NCBI GenBank assembly: GCA_023362775.1
Contig: JALMGJ010000008.1
Coordinates: 35,142,501 to 35,206,500 of the forward strand
From: Charina bottae
Taxonomy: Eukaryota > Chordata > Lepidosauria > Squamata > Charinaidae
DNA: 64,000 nucleotides
Reading direction: 5' to 3'
In this document: positions 21,855-33,008 of the stretch, piece after piece
How positions within the stretch are numbered: position 1 is the first letter of the stretch
Layout of the letters: each line of letters opens with the position of its first letter
The notes under the pieces: model-generated
Seen by the model: only the letters and a program-made list of their open reading frames with translations
Databases searched by the model: none
Told to the model about the DNA's origin: nothing
Made by a program: the position numbers and the translations under genes

Positions 21855-21942
21855 TATAAACTGCCTATATTTTTAAACATCTTTTGGGGGAGATGGGCAG
21901 TTACGAAATTTGATTGATAAATAAATAAGTAAATAAATAAAG
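21855..21942 (+). mobile_element. L2/CR1-type LINE 3' end with AAAT tail
   Basis: TATAAACTGCCTATATTT then CTTTTGGGGGAGATGGGCAGTT and TTGATTGATAAATAAATAAG: the shared L2-like 3' hairpin and tail, degraded. Confidence 0.6.
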
Positions 21943-22317
21943 TAGATTTTTCTAACCTTTCAATAGTGGTACTGTGCAATGCTTCAGATTCTATTCCACA
22001 AAAATCGATTCTATTCCAACCTCCCCCCTTAAAGAATCTGCACTTCTATCTTCTCCCTAGATCATACAAGTGCTGCATTCAAAAGGTTATCCCATCCCTA
22101 AAATATTACTGAACTAAAATGATATTGGAAAGGGGAAAACATCTACCTATGATGGCAGTGAAAGAGCAGTATCCATGCAATGTTCTTATTCTCTAACACT
22201 AATATAACGATTAATGATAGATTATAGAATTTTGTACGATGACAATTCAACGTGCTTCAGAATGAGGGATAACAGAGTGGGGCCAAAATCTGCACTTGTC
22301 TCCCTTTTTCAAATTCA

Positions 22318-22780
22318 TCTATATACTACTAAAACCCTCATGTCTTTTTGTCTGTTTGAAACCTTCAATTGGGCAAAACGGTGCATCATAGGGCAACAAT
22401 TTTTGAATCAACGTACCTCAAATGGGCTAATTTACAGAATGCATCCAAAATCTGGGACCCATTACTCCCGTGGGATTGAAATTTGGCAAAGTTGTGGATG
22501 CTTCAGCGTTGCCACACTGCGGCATCACCACAGTCAGCCATGATCACATGATTGTCACGGACACATCCTTGACATCTTTCCCGCCACCCTCTGGCCCCTG
22601 CGCCCAATCGGCTGGCAGCAAGGCCCGACAGGTGAGCGGCGATTGGTTGCTTTAGAACCAAGGCCGAAATGTGAAATCTCTTAACAGCAGTGGGCAGTGC
22701 GGGAAGGACAACTGGGAGTGACGCCAGTGCCTGCTGGTGAGGTAAGGCTGGCTGGGAGGCACTGGAGGTCAATGGGTGAG
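22318..22780 (+). mobile_element. Possible Helitron-like fragment
   Basis: Starts TCTATATACTACTAAAACC followed by TGTCTTTTTGTCTGTTTG, the TC-led AT-rich opening typical of vertebrate Helitron 5' ends, and further on has GATTGAAATTTGGCAAAG, a phrase often seen inside such elements. From 22480 the sequence becomes GC-rich. No CTRR-type 3' end with a hairpin was identified, and no Rep/helicase frame is present. Confidence 0.35.
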
Positions 22781-23009
22781 CCTAAAAGGTATGTTGTTTG
22801 CAGATCATTCACGATTAGTCTTTATTGTATTTAACCTTCTATTAGGTAAAAGGTAAAGATTTTCCCCTGCACAGTCGTGTCTGACTCTAGGGGCCGGTGC
22901 TCATCTCCGTTTCTTAGCCTAAGAGCCAGCGCTGTTAGAAGATGCTTCCGCAGTCATGTGGCCAGCATGACGCGTGCGGAACACTGTTACCATCCCACCG
23001 AAGTGGTAC

Positions 23010-23110
23010 CTATTTATCTACTTATCTACTTTATCTACTTATCTACTTATACTATTACTATTACTATTACTCTACTTATACTATTACTATCTACTTATCT
23101 ACTTGTACTA
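23010..23110. repeat. TATCTACT / TATTAC imperfect tandem repeat
   Basis: About 100 bases of TTATCTAC and ACTATT units at the left edge of the L2 insertion. They appear to have grown from the TATTTATCTACTT of the SINE itself. Confidence 0.75.
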
Positions 23111-23365
23111 TTTATCACTACACTCTGTAGTGGCACCCACCCTTTGGAATATCTTGCCCCCAGAGTTGAGACAGATTTTCCTCCCTATTATTTAAGATCA
23201 ATTCACCAGATTGGATTTTACATTTATTTATATAAATGTATTTATTTATAATTTGTAATTTTATATTTATATTTTAACCTTGGTTTTATTGTAAACCCCT
23301 CAAAGTCCCCCGTTGGGGGAGTTGGGCGGTCATATAAATTTAAATGATAAATAAATAAATAAATA
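23111..23365 (+). mobile_element. L2-like LINE 3' end inserted in the Sauria SINE
   Basis: Begins within the ORF2 C terminus (peptide VAPTLWNILPPELRQI), then the 3' UTR hairpin CAAAGTCCCCCGTTGGGGG and GGCGGTCATATAAATT, ending in AAAT units. Its 5' truncation and position inside the SINE make it younger than the SINE. Confidence 0.8.
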
Positions 23366-23534
23366 CTTGCATTTGCATGATTTCGAATTGCTAGGTTGGC
23401 AAGAGCTGGGGCGAGTGCGGGAGCTCACTCTGTCACGCAGGGCTAGGGATTTGAACCTCTGAACTTGCGATCTTCCGATCGACAAGCCTGGCATCTTACC
23501 CGCTGAGCCATCGCGCCCCATTAAGCTTCTATTA

Positions 23535-24867
23535 ACCAGGGGCATTTCTCCCCTAAAGAATTTCCATAGGAACACTTTTGTGATGAAATGACGAATAGTC
23601 AGAAATAAACCAAAGCATAGCCATATGGAATATCTCATCAAAGCCACAATCAGTAAGCCTTCTAATATACACCAGGATTTGCCATTCTTTACAAGTGAAG
23701 TGGGTTATCATAATAGCAGTAACCCCTCATTAGACAGGAGAAAGCTGAAATTCTAGTTGCTGCCACCTGAAAATGGTGTTCAATAGGAACTGAGCTTACA
23801 GAACTGGACATCTATCTGACAGGAAAAGCACAAGTATAAACTGCACTGTGCAATGTTTTGCACCCAAACTATTCGCCTCCTGTGCATTTGGACAAAGTCA
23901 GAAGAGTAATTTATTCATGGAAACCACCTATAAAGCATGACTCATCCATACTGTTTCCAGGATGCCCAAATACAAATTGTTTTTATTTTGGATGAGAATA
24001 ATTGAATTATCTATTCTTTATGAAAGGTTAAGTTGCCTGGAATAGTTTGACGTCTTCTCTTGGGGTTACACTGAAGAAGAAAAATGGCAGACTGTTGAAA
24101 AGTTGATCGTATGATGTATAATTAGAGAGAGAGGTTAAATATACTGTATATTGTACTTATAACTGCTGTGAAGAATATCAGAAGCTACTTCCTTATATAG
24201 TTCTTTTCTTTTCTATTTTTCTATTAACCTTTCTATTCTATTTTTCTTTAACCTTTTTTCTTTTCTTGCCCTTTCTGCTTTTTCTTTGATTTCCTTCCTT
24301 TCCCCTTTATTTTCTTACTTTCTTACTTTATATTAGTTTGTGTTAGTTTTTAATCTTCTAGTTAAAAAGCTTTAATAAATATTATTAAAAAAAAAGTTGA
24401 TAGTAGAGTGAAAGACAGACATTTGCCACCTTATTACTAAATACGTGCAGAAAGACCACTTTTCAATAAAGTTTTCTTATTCTTCAACATAAATTGTGAA
24501 AGCAAATTTGCTTCCATCAAATTGTATGAGAGTTTTTAGAAAAGAAAAACAAGATTTTGTTTTCTGCATGGCACTAGTCTGATGTTGATTTCAGCATGGA
24601 TGAAACAAGCCTAAATTTGGCTACTTGGTATGCCCAACTGAGCACCTAAAGCAGTAAAATGGCACATTTTCTGCCACTAGGCACCCATGCAGAATTTTAA
24701 TTGAGATTTCATGAAAATGGCAAACCTTTTACTACTTGAACAAGCTTGCCCTGAAAGCACATAATGACTCCTGACATTTCAACATTCTCCCTCTAGGTCT
24801 TGTGAGAACTTGCACAAACACTCCAACTCTCACTAAATCTTGCTTATGAAATCTCATTTGGACACTG
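23535..24867. other. Mostly unannotated; possible L1 3' UTR
   Basis: From about 24190 a pyrimidine-rich stretch leads to TTAATAAATATTATTAAAAAAAA at about 24395, like an L1 3' UTR with polyadenylation signal and tail on the plus strand. No coding part of that L1 is recognisable. Confidence 0.4.
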
Positions 24868-24874
24868 CTGTGAT

Positions 24875-25108
24875 TTTTTTTGTGTGTGTGCCTTCAAGTT
24901 ACTGCTGTCTCCTGGTGACTGCCTGGACAGGTCCCTGCAGTTTTCTTGGCAAGATTTCAGAAGTGATTTGCCATTGCATTGTTCCTAGGGCTGAGAAAGA
25001 GTGACTGTCCCAAGGTCACCCAGCTGGTTTCGCGCCTATGGCAGGGCTAGAACTCACGGTCTCCTGGTTTCTAGCCCAGTGCCTTAACTGTTACACCAAG
25101 CCTGTTCT
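24875..25108 (-). mobile_element. tRNA-derived SINE
   Basis: Minus-strand copy: head CTTGGTGTAACAGTTAAGG, GAAACCAGGAGACCGTGAG, box B-like GAGTTCTAGCCC, then CAGCTGGGTGACCTTGGG, CCTAGGAAC and CTTGCCAAGAAAACTGCAGG. CTGTGAT occurs at both edges (24868-24874 and 25109-25115), a plausible short target duplication. It is the subfamily with the CCTAGGAAGGAGGCAATGGC middle section. Confidence 0.8.
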
Positions 25109-25115
25109 CTGTGAT

Positions 25116-26630
25116 ATTTTAGTGATTTCAACTGCTTAAACATATTTAATTTAAGTTACTTTGGGGGGATGACTGCTATTTAGGCATGAACGGAATACCT
25201 TGCCATCATAGAGGCCCAGAAATTTAGTAAGTGACTGTTTACAATATTTCAGAAGAAGAGAACAGAAGATTCTATTTGCTTGTTCAATATTTCTATTTCA
25301 GAAGGAATTGAAACGGTAGGATATAGGCCACTATCTAATTCATCAATAGCACATGCCTTCCTACTGAGACTGTTACTAAAATTGAACTCCCACATGGCAA
25401 CATTTTTAGAAGGGAAGGATAATTGGTTTAATAACTATTTGAACTACATCCCCAACTCCTCCACAAGTCACTCGCTCTTTCAATCCCTCCAGCATTCATC
25501 AAAAATACTTCTAATTTTCTAAATGGCCATTGAGGTCTGAATTTTCCTCAGGGGGCTTTTTGCTGAATAAGATCCTTGAACTTTAACAAGTCCTTGGTGT
25601 ACTTATTCATATCTTAAAAACTTCTGAGGTCACTTCTTTGGAAATCAGTTTATTAAAACTGCTCTTTTTGAATATATGTTGAGAGGGGAAAGGGAAAGAG
25701 AAGAGTATATCAAACTTAACAAGCTTGCAGAATGAATATGGAAGGTGAAAAATATCAGAAATAGGATTGTCTTTTGTCTTTTTAAGAGACAAAACTAGGA
25801 AGAAGAGGGGAGGAACATAATACACTGAGTCACATGGGGACCAAGACAAGCTAGGGCCTTTTTTCTCATTGAACTCAATCTGTCATGCAGTAGTAACTCT
25901 TGACTGTTATGGTTTAGTATGCACCTGAAGCACTTGCAAAAGAAAAATCCAATGATAAGATGTTGGCCAGTATTCCCCAACTTGGAAAATTTCCAAATGT
26001 GTGGACTTCAACTCCTAGAATTCTCCAGCCAGCATGGTGATTGTTCATTAGGAAATACTGATTTATATACACAGTAAGATCCCCCTTTGTCAGATGTAGT
26101 CAATCTTGAATTTGATCTGGTTATTCTTCATCCCACTAATTTTTTGCCCATATTCCCACTAGTTTTTCACATCTAATGTCTTGGCTGCTCTCTGCTTAAC
26201 AAAGCTTCCCTATCACTATCTGCAGGAACTAATGTATACTTTAGCCCCAAAAACATGATAGGAGCTGTTGTATCCACCTCAGTACACTTTTATATCTGGC
26301 CCACTGGACAGGCTTCTAGAGCCCTGCACTGGAAAGGCTACGAATGGAACAAATTGCATTCCTTAATAACCTAAAAAGAATACTACATTTTAAGCTCTAA
26401 ATAAGGAGCCATTCCTTAAACTAGAGAAGCAGGTTTACCTGTAGTCACCAACGTATCCAGAGATATTGTCCTTGGTGTCTTCCAGACTCCCTACTCATCT
26501 AGTTTTGTTTTGTAAATCTTTGAGAAATGCTGTTCCAGAGATTATGCACATTGCACCTTATACATATAAACTGTATATACAGTACATTGCATATAAAAAA
26601 GAACAGCCGATAGTTTTAACTGCCCAGTAC
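25116..26630. other. Mostly unannotated; dispersed-repeat trace near 25975
   Basis: At 25970-26055 the words CCCCAACTTGG, GTGTGGACTTCAACTCC and AATTCTCCAGCCAGCATGG match a very common reptile dispersed repeat that I cannot classify. No gene was found. Confidence 0.45.
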
Positions 26631-26941
26631 ATCCTAAAGGAAATTAACCCTGACTGCTCATTGGAAGGCCAGATACTGAAGCTGAAGTTCAAATATTTTG
26701 GCTACCTAATGCAAAGAGAGGACTCACTGGAAAAGACCCTGATGCTGGGAAAGACTGAGGGCAAAAGGAGAAGTGGACGGCAGAGGATGAGATGGTTAGA
26801 TAGCATCACCGATGTAATGAACATGAATTTGAGTAAACTCCGAGAGACAGTGGAGGACAGGAAGGCCTGGCGTGCTATGGTCCATGAGGTCACGAAGAGT
26901 CGGACATGACTTAACGACTGAACAACAACAACAACAACAAC
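26631..26941 (+). mobile_element. Bov-B LINE 3' end fragment
   Basis: Plus strand. The reading frame gives ILKEINPDCSLEGQILKLKFKYFGYLM, QREDSLEKTLMLGKTEGKRRSGRQRMRWLDSITDVMN and WRAMVHEVTKSRT, the last 90 or so residues of ORF2. The stop falls in the GAGTCGGACATGACTTAACG tail, which is followed by ACA repeats. The copy is 5'-truncated but its frame is open to the end, so it is relatively young. Confidence 0.9.
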
Positions 26942-27654
26942 ATTTTTATAAATAGTTAATGTGTATAGTTAAAGTAGGTATTAGTTATGTGCAAGAACTT
27001 TAGAATAAAGAGGTGAAATACCTGATATTAACAAATTATGAATATAAAGATAATTAAATAATCATTAAAGTTCTTGAGATTAATTTACCAAAAGATTGTC
27101 TTTCAAGTTTATTGCACAACTCAGAGAACGTTTAAAATGGATTGGCTGTCAAACGTATTATGCTGGAAGTATAAAATGGGTGTGAAGTGACACTTACTTA
27201 TATGGTTGTGTCCCACTACTACCCTGTTGTACTTTAATATGGTTTGTTAACAAAAACCAGGACAGTATAAAGATGGGAATGCACTTTTGAACTTTATTTC
27301 AAAATTTTGGAATTTATCACTATATAAGTATTTATCAAGGAGGGTGCAACAAAAAAGATTATTCTTCAGTGTTGGGAAGACCATAGATATAAATATCTAT
27401 ATTTATATTCTGACCCCAAGATATAAATCTTGGATCAGTGTGTGTTTTTTAACTTTACATATAACTTGTGAGGGCATTTGCAAGTTGGAAAAGCAATGAA
27501 ATATGTAGGGTGTATAGAAGCCCTTAGATAAACTCAAAGGGTCTTTCTGGAACTGGGTAGTGATATGAAGATGATATTCAAATTTTCCATGGCAACACAT
27601 GATATTTAGTGGCAACCTAGACAATGACATACTTATCATACAAATGACATCAAA
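26942..27654. other. Unannotated AT-rich sequence
   Basis: Nothing recognisable. Confidence 0.5.
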
Positions 27655-27901
27655 CAAATATATGCGGTGGTACGACAGATCCCGGAAGAACAGCTCCATC
27701 TACAGGACGTTGGCAGCCGGCTCTGACGCAAGGCATTGTGGAACTTGTAGTCATGGATGAGTCAGTTCCCTTACCCCTTCCCTTAATGCGCAGTTAATTG
27801 AAATGTATAACAGGAAAAATGTATAACATGAATTGTATATGTATGTAAGCCGCCTAGAGTCCTCTGTTAGGGAGGGGATAGGCGGGGTATAAATATCAAT
27901 A

Positions 27902-27940
<39 letters not shown>

Positions 27941-27943
27941 ATA
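27655..27943 (+). mobile_element. Dispersed repeat with L2/CR1-type 3' end and (AAAT)n tail
   Basis: The last 100 bases (GTAAGCCGCCTAGAGTCC, GGATAGGCGGGGTATAAAT) are the shared L2/CR1-like 3' end, followed by about ten perfect AAAT units at 27901-27942. The upstream part from 27655 (GACAGATCCCGGAAGAACAG) looks like part of the same unit, but I do not recognise it. Confidence 0.55.
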
Positions 27944-29164
27944 TGATGCTGCTAGGATCTAATACTGTAACAGAGTAAAGACATATCTTCTGGTTCTTTG
28001 TAAAGAAACCACATTACTGTATATTTTAATCTTAGCTTCATTTATATTCCATGCAACATTTGAAATTTAACATCCAATCACATTAATTAGTACCTAATAT
28101 ATTTACCCATTTCCAAAAATGGTACAAAGCTGCCTGCCTTCTTCAGCTTTTGTTATTCCCTCCAGTAATCAAATAGGAGAACATTTTTATAACACTGGAC
28201 ACAGCTTTATTATATACATTTGGTAATGAACTCCTAAACATATGCATCTAAATATCCAATTGGAAATATCCGCAGGTTTGAAGTAGAGTAAATGAGTCAA
28301 TTATAAGAGTTTATCATTAGAACTGAATTTTGCATATTCAATCTTCATCTTATACTTTAAAAAATTAGGCACGGCCTGAGGACTGGAAATAATTTTAAGG
28401 ATGGAGCAGGTTGGGTAGATCATAGACATCTTGAAAATAAAGAATAAAAGCCCATTATACTGCATAGTGTGGAACAGTACTATTAGTAAAATACACTGGT
28501 TGAGAAGCTTCACTGTCCTTGTTGCTTTGAAATCACAATGGCCACAAACTTTGAGGACCTTGATAGTGGATCATGCCACTCTAAAGCATAAAGTGCAAAA
28601 GGGGGTTACTATAATATACATGTCCATCTTATCACCTTCCCAATTGTTTCAATCCTCAAGATTGCGTCATAATTTGTGGAAAAGAAATGGAGTATATGTT
28701 TTCCTGAACTTGCCCAACACGCCATTGGCATGGTGCCCATTTGGCTTGGACCTGAAGATCAGAGGGACAGGATAGGTGTTAAATTCAAATTTAGGTACTT
28801 GCCATTATATCTAGATCTAGATCTTACATTTAAGCCCTTTCTTACTTTCATATACAGTAGGGGTTTTATTACTATTAATGCAAGCAGCCACAAAAACTGT
28901 AGTGGGAATGGGAGGGAATTCTCAGTCTTTAGGTGACTGTTGCGATTGGACTCAAAAATAGTCTGACATGATATAAAGTTGGATCTTGCCTTTCATCTCA
29001 TGTTAAACCTGGAGCCAATAAGGAATGGACAAAGAAATAAGATGTATTGGTTTATGGGTTGTAGGAAAGGACTTGAACAAAAGGTTTAAACTTCACCACA
29101 CTCCCAGTTATATCACTAAAGACATGAATGAATCCAGATTCTCTTTTATTCGGTTTAGATGACT
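27944..29164. other. Unannotated sequence
   Basis: Open frames at 28301-28513 (minus), 28431-28775 and 28676-28936 (plus) carry no family motif; nothing else recognised. Confidence 0.5.
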
Positions 29165-29283
29165 TTGGGCCCACCTAACAGAGTTGTTGTAGGGAAAATA
29201 AGAGGAGAGAGCATTATGTGTCACCTTGAGATGTAAAAAACAAATATGGGATATAAATCTAATCAGTAAATACATAAATAAGT
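29165..29283 (+). mobile_element. tRNA-derived SINE, decayed 3' half
   Basis: GGGCCCACCTAACAGAGTTG, AGGGAAAATAAGAGGAGAG, CACCTTGAGATGTAAAAA and ATATGGGATATAAATCTAAT follow the 3' half of the SINE at 11932, with several mismatches. The head is missing. Confidence 0.6.
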
Positions 29284-29788
29284 AATTGAGTTTAGAAAAC
29301 AAGATATTTCCCAATATTGAAAAATTGTCTCCTTTTCCAAATTCAGTTGTTGGTGAAAGTTGGAAAAGTGATCTCTCTTGCAAGAATGATTAAGCAGCAA
29401 TGGCCCCTAACCCTGTATTTTGCACCCCCTAGAAACTCTTAGTATTGCATTATGCATAGGCAATATTTGGTGGCGATCCACAAATATTGTTGGAACAATG
29501 TCTTGCTGATTTTTTCCCCATGAAAATGAAGAAAAAATGTGAATGTTCCCCCACTTAGTAAAATGACGTGTTTCCACCCACCCCTGCCCCGGCTGACAAT
29601 TATGAAAAAGAAGAACATACAGCCCTCCCACCAAAAAAGAAGGGAGGGGAGAGAAAGAGAAGGAAAACCCATCTTTGTCATAGGATACTAAGCAGTTCCT
29701 TAGATTATTCTTGGACTAAAAATATAAATAGAGGGTTTGAATAAATATAAACAATCAATCAATTAATCTCATATATAATGCCTGCCAC

Positions 29789-31363
29789 ATGAAGCTATTT
29801 AAATGTCCTTCAAATAATCACAGCATGCATTTGGAGAAAGTTTGGAACTCAGCATTTTGCATTAGAAGATTAACATCATTGTATGCAGCCTACATAGACT
29901 TAAAGGCAGCTTTTGATTCTATATCTAGGCCTAAACTGTGGGAGAAGTTGGAAGCTGCCTCAATAGACAGTAGACTTCTCTATTTAATTCGGGCCTTATA
30001 CTCTGATACGGCCTTGAAGGTCAGATGCAATAGGTTTGGGTCTCTTTCCAAGCTGATTAAGGTACAAAAGGGGGTGAAACAGGGCTGTATTTTGGCCCCG
30101 CTACTTTTTAATTTTTATATTAATGATATGGTAAGTTGTCTAAAGCACCTGGACTTTCACCCTCCTAAAGTAGGGGACCGTAGTATTGCCCTGCTGCTTT
30201 ATGCAGATGATGCGGTCATACTTTCTAGGACTCCTGTAGGTCTCAACAGAGCTTTGACAACTGTGGCCCAGTATTGTATTAATAATCAGCTAGAAATAAA
30301 TTATCAGAAAACAAAGATAATGACCTTCGCCAAAAGACCGAAATTTCATTATTGGAATATAAATGGGCATAGAATAGAGCAAGTGACTAGCTTTAAATAC
30401 CTAGGGGTAGTCATGCACGCCACTGGATCTAGGAAACCTCACTTTGATTATGCAGCTGATTCCAGACAAAATTCAGCTAATGCCATTTTAAAGTTTTTCC
30501 GGAGTAAAGGAGGGCATTATATACCGGCAGCTCTTAAACTCTTCCAGGCGAAGACATTAGCCCAGCTCCTTTATGGGTCCTGTGTTGGTGCTCTAAGTTC
30601 AAGTATTATATCCCTGGAAAGAGTGCAATCAAAATTTATTAGAGCAGTATTTCAAATGCCCAAATGTGTTCCAAACGCTTACCTTCTATTGGAAGCGGGC
30701 ATGATAAAAGTTGAGGCAAGAGTGCGCCTAGCTTCCCTGAATCTTTGGCTAAAACTCAAGCATTATCCTCAAGGTTTAGCACCACTCATTTTCCAAGATT
30801 ACTGCCAATCCTCTTGGTTAAAGGATATTGAATCTAGTCTCACCAAGCTAGGATTTTCTACAGATTCAATTCTCAGGATGGATTATGAACAGGCAAAATT
30901 GGCCTTGAAGCAAAGGATAAAGGACACAGAGAGACAAACGGACTTAGAGAAGGCCCCTAATTTCTTATCATCAGAGTATAATAAATATGTTGTTAATTCT
31001 GCTAACTACCTTACTCAACTTGAAATCCCTAGCCATCGGAAAGCCTTTGCCTTAGCTCGTAGCCACGCACTCCCTTCCGCAGTCTTGGATGGTAGATATA
31101 AAAAAGTCCCAAAAGCTGCAAGGTGGTGCTGTTGTAATAATGGAGAGATAGAAAATACAGCCCACGTGCTCCTCCGTTGTCCTTTTTATAAAGAGCTTAG
31201 GAGTAAATTAATATTACCTTTGACCAAGAAATATCCTAGGAGGCAAGATATAGAGTATATGCAAATGTTACTTATAGATGAAGATCCAACTGTTACGGCG
31301 CAAATAGCCAAATTCTGTGCAGCTGCTATAAAGATACGCCAGACTATGATAGGAAAAATGTAG
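29789..31363 (+). pseudogene. LINE reverse transcriptase, C-terminal 500 residues, open frame
   Basis: 524 codons without interruption, the longest frame in the window. The first 30 residues or so are probably flanking sequence. Then come motif A YIDLKAAFDSISR, motif B VQKGVKQGCILAPLLFNFYINDMV, motif C ALLLYADDAVILSR, the thumb region (NQLEINYQKTKIMTFAKRP, FKYLGVVMHATGSRKPHFDYA), a long basic connection, and a terminal zinc-knuckle-like CCCNNGEIENTAHVLLRCPFYKELR. All three palm aspartates (one in motif A, two in YADD) are present. The N-terminal fingers and endonuclease are missing through 5' truncation, so it cannot retrotranspose itself. The clean frame implies a recent insertion. Confidence 0.85.
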
Positions 31364-31410
31364 TAATGTACTCCTTGTAATGATTTTAATAATTTTAAAA
31401 GGTTTATATA

Positions 31411-31607
31411 CAGTGGGGCAAAAAAGTATTTAGTCAGCCACCAATTGTGCAAGTTCTCCCACTTAAAAAGATGAGAGGCCTGTAATTGACATCATAGGTA
31501 GACCTCAACTATGAGAGACAAAATGAGAAAACAAATCCAGACAATCACATTGTCTGATTCGGAAAGAATTTATTTGCAAATTATGGTGGAAAATAAGTAT
31601 TTGGTCA
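31411..31607 (+). repeat. Tc1 terminal inverted repeat, left
   Basis: 197 bp, inverse of 32810-33008; lacks one AG dinucleotide (GATGAGAGGCC versus GATGAGAGAGGCC). Confidence 0.95.
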
Positions 31608-31677
31608 ATATCAAAAGTTCATCTCAATACTTTGTTATATATCCTTTGTTGGCAATGACAGAGCTCAAACGTTTTCT

Positions 31678-32643
31678 TCAAGTCTTCACAAGGTTGGCAC
31701 ACATTATTGCTGGTATGTTGGCCCATTCCTCCATGCAGATCTCTAGAGCAGTGATGTTTTGGGGCTGTTGCTGGGCAACACGGACTTTCAACTCCCTCCA
31801 AAGGTTTTCTATGGGGTTGAGATCTGGAGACTGGCTAGGCCACTCCAGGACCTTGAAATGCTTCTTACGAAGCCACTCCTTCGTTGCCCGGGTGGTGTGT
31901 TTGGGATCATTGTCATGCTGAAAGACCCAGCCACGTTTCATCTTCAATGCCCTTGCTGATGGAAGGAGGTTTGCACTCAAAATCTCACGATACATGGCCC
32001 CATTCATTCTTTCCTGTACACGGAACAGTCGTCCTGGTCCCTTTGCAGAGAAACAGCCCCAAAGCATGATGTTGCCACCCCCATGCTTCACAGTAGGTAT
32101 GGTGTTCTTTGGATGCAACTCAGCATTCTCTCTCCTCCAAACACGACGAGTTGTGTTTCTACCAAACAGTTCTACTTTGGTTTCATCTGACCATATGACA
32201 TTCTCCCAATCCTCTTCTGGATCATCCAAATGCTCTCTAGAAAACTTCAGACGGGCCCGGACATGTACTGGCTTAAGCAGGGGGACACGTCTGGCACTGC
32301 AGGATCTGAGTCCCTGGCGGCGTAGTGTGTTACTGATGGTAGCCTTTGTTACGTTGGTCCCAGCTCTCTGCAGGTCATTCACTAGGTCCCCCCGTGTGGT
32401 TCTGGGATTTTTGCTCACCGTTCTTGTGATCATTTTGACCCCACGGGGTGAGATATTGCGTGGAGCCCCAGATCGAGGGAGATTATCAGTGGTCTTGTAT
32501 GTCTTCCATTTTCTAATTATTGCTCCCAGAGTTGATTTCTTCACACCAAGCTGCTTGCCTATTGCAGATTCAGTCTTCCCAGCCTGGTGCAGGTCTACAA
32601 TTTTGTTTCTGGTGTCCTTCGACAGCTCTTTGGTCTTCACCAT
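31678..32643 (-). pseudogene. Tc1 transposase (DD34E), premature stop near the C terminus
   Basis: 321 open codons from ATG at 32641-32643, with the full Tc1 layout: paired helix-turn-helix DNA-binding domain ([20 protein letters not shown]; second helix set around [11 protein letters not shown]), a [10 protein letters not shown] nuclear-localisation and GRPR-like area, then the catalytic domain with the first Asp in [11 protein letters not shown], the second in [10 protein letters not shown] and the Glu in LNPIENLW, 34 residues apart. A glycine-rich [13 protein letters not shown] block is present. A TGA at 31678-31680 cuts the last 17 residues; the frame continues cleanly to a TGA at 31624-31626, which would give 339 residues, the usual family length. 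Whether the short form is active is unknown. Confidence 0.95.
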
Positions 32644-32809
32644 AGTGGAGTTTGGAGTGTGACTGTTTGAGGTTGTGGACAGGTGTCTTTTATACTGATA
32701 ACAAGTTCAAACAGGTGCCATTACTACAGGTAATGAGTGGAGGACAGAGGAGCCTCTTAAAGAAGTAGTTACAGGGATGTGAGAGCCAGAAATCTTGCTT
32801 GTTTGTAGG

Positions 32810-33008
32810 TGACCAAATACTTATTTTCCACCATAATTTGCAAATAAATTCTTTCCGAATCAGACAATGTGATTGTCTGGATTTGTTTTCTCATTTTGTC
32901 TCTCATAGTTGAGGTCTACCTATGATGTCAATTACAGGCCTCTCTCATCTTTTTAAGTGGGAGAACTTGCACAATTGGTGGCTGACTAAATACTTTTTTG
33001 CCCCACTG
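32810..33008 (-). repeat. Tc1 terminal inverted repeat, right
   Basis: 199 bp, inverse of 31411-31607. It lies on the 5' side of the transposase gene, 167 bases from its start codon at 32643. Confidence 0.95.

Larger units (their letters stand above)
22845..23520 (-). mobile_element. Sauria SINE (tRNA-derived, Bov-B-type 3' end), split by an L2 tail
   Basis: On the minus strand it begins GGGGCGCGATGGCTCAGCGG (tRNA-like head, box B-like GGTTCAAATCCC), continues with CGCGTCATGCTGGCCACATG and ends with a GAGTCAGACACGACTG segment shared with the Bov-B 3' end and a TTTACCTTTTACC tail. Flanking sequences 22831-22844 and 23521-23534 match at 13 of 14 bases, a clear target duplication. An L2 3' end and an expanded TATCTACT repeat interrupt it at about 23029-23365. 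The copy at 52.7 kb is uninterrupted. Confidence 0.85.
31411..33008 (-). mobile_element. Tc1-like DNA transposon, 1,598 bp, nearly intact
   Basis: Flanked by TA (31409-31410 and 33009-33010), the Tc1/mariner target duplication. Ends start CAGTGGGGCAAAAAAGTA on both sides. The long inverted repeats (31411-31607, 197 bp; 32810-33008, 199 bp) are identical by eye except for a 2-bp AG deletion on the left. Inside each, TTTGCAAATTATGGTGG-type words near the inner end look like the second transposase-binding repeat of IR/DR-type elements. A single transposase frame lies between. It sits in the 3' UTR of the LINE at 29.8 kb and is therefore younger. Near-identical repeats indicate recent movement. 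Confidence 0.95.

Noticed and set aside
22877..23251. 124-codon frame near the Sauria SINE
   Set aside because: It translates the SINE body, the TATCTACT repeat and the L2 3' end in turn.
31759..32662. 222-codon plus-strand frame across the Tc1 gene, and smaller ones
   Set aside because: Antisense shadow of the transposase.
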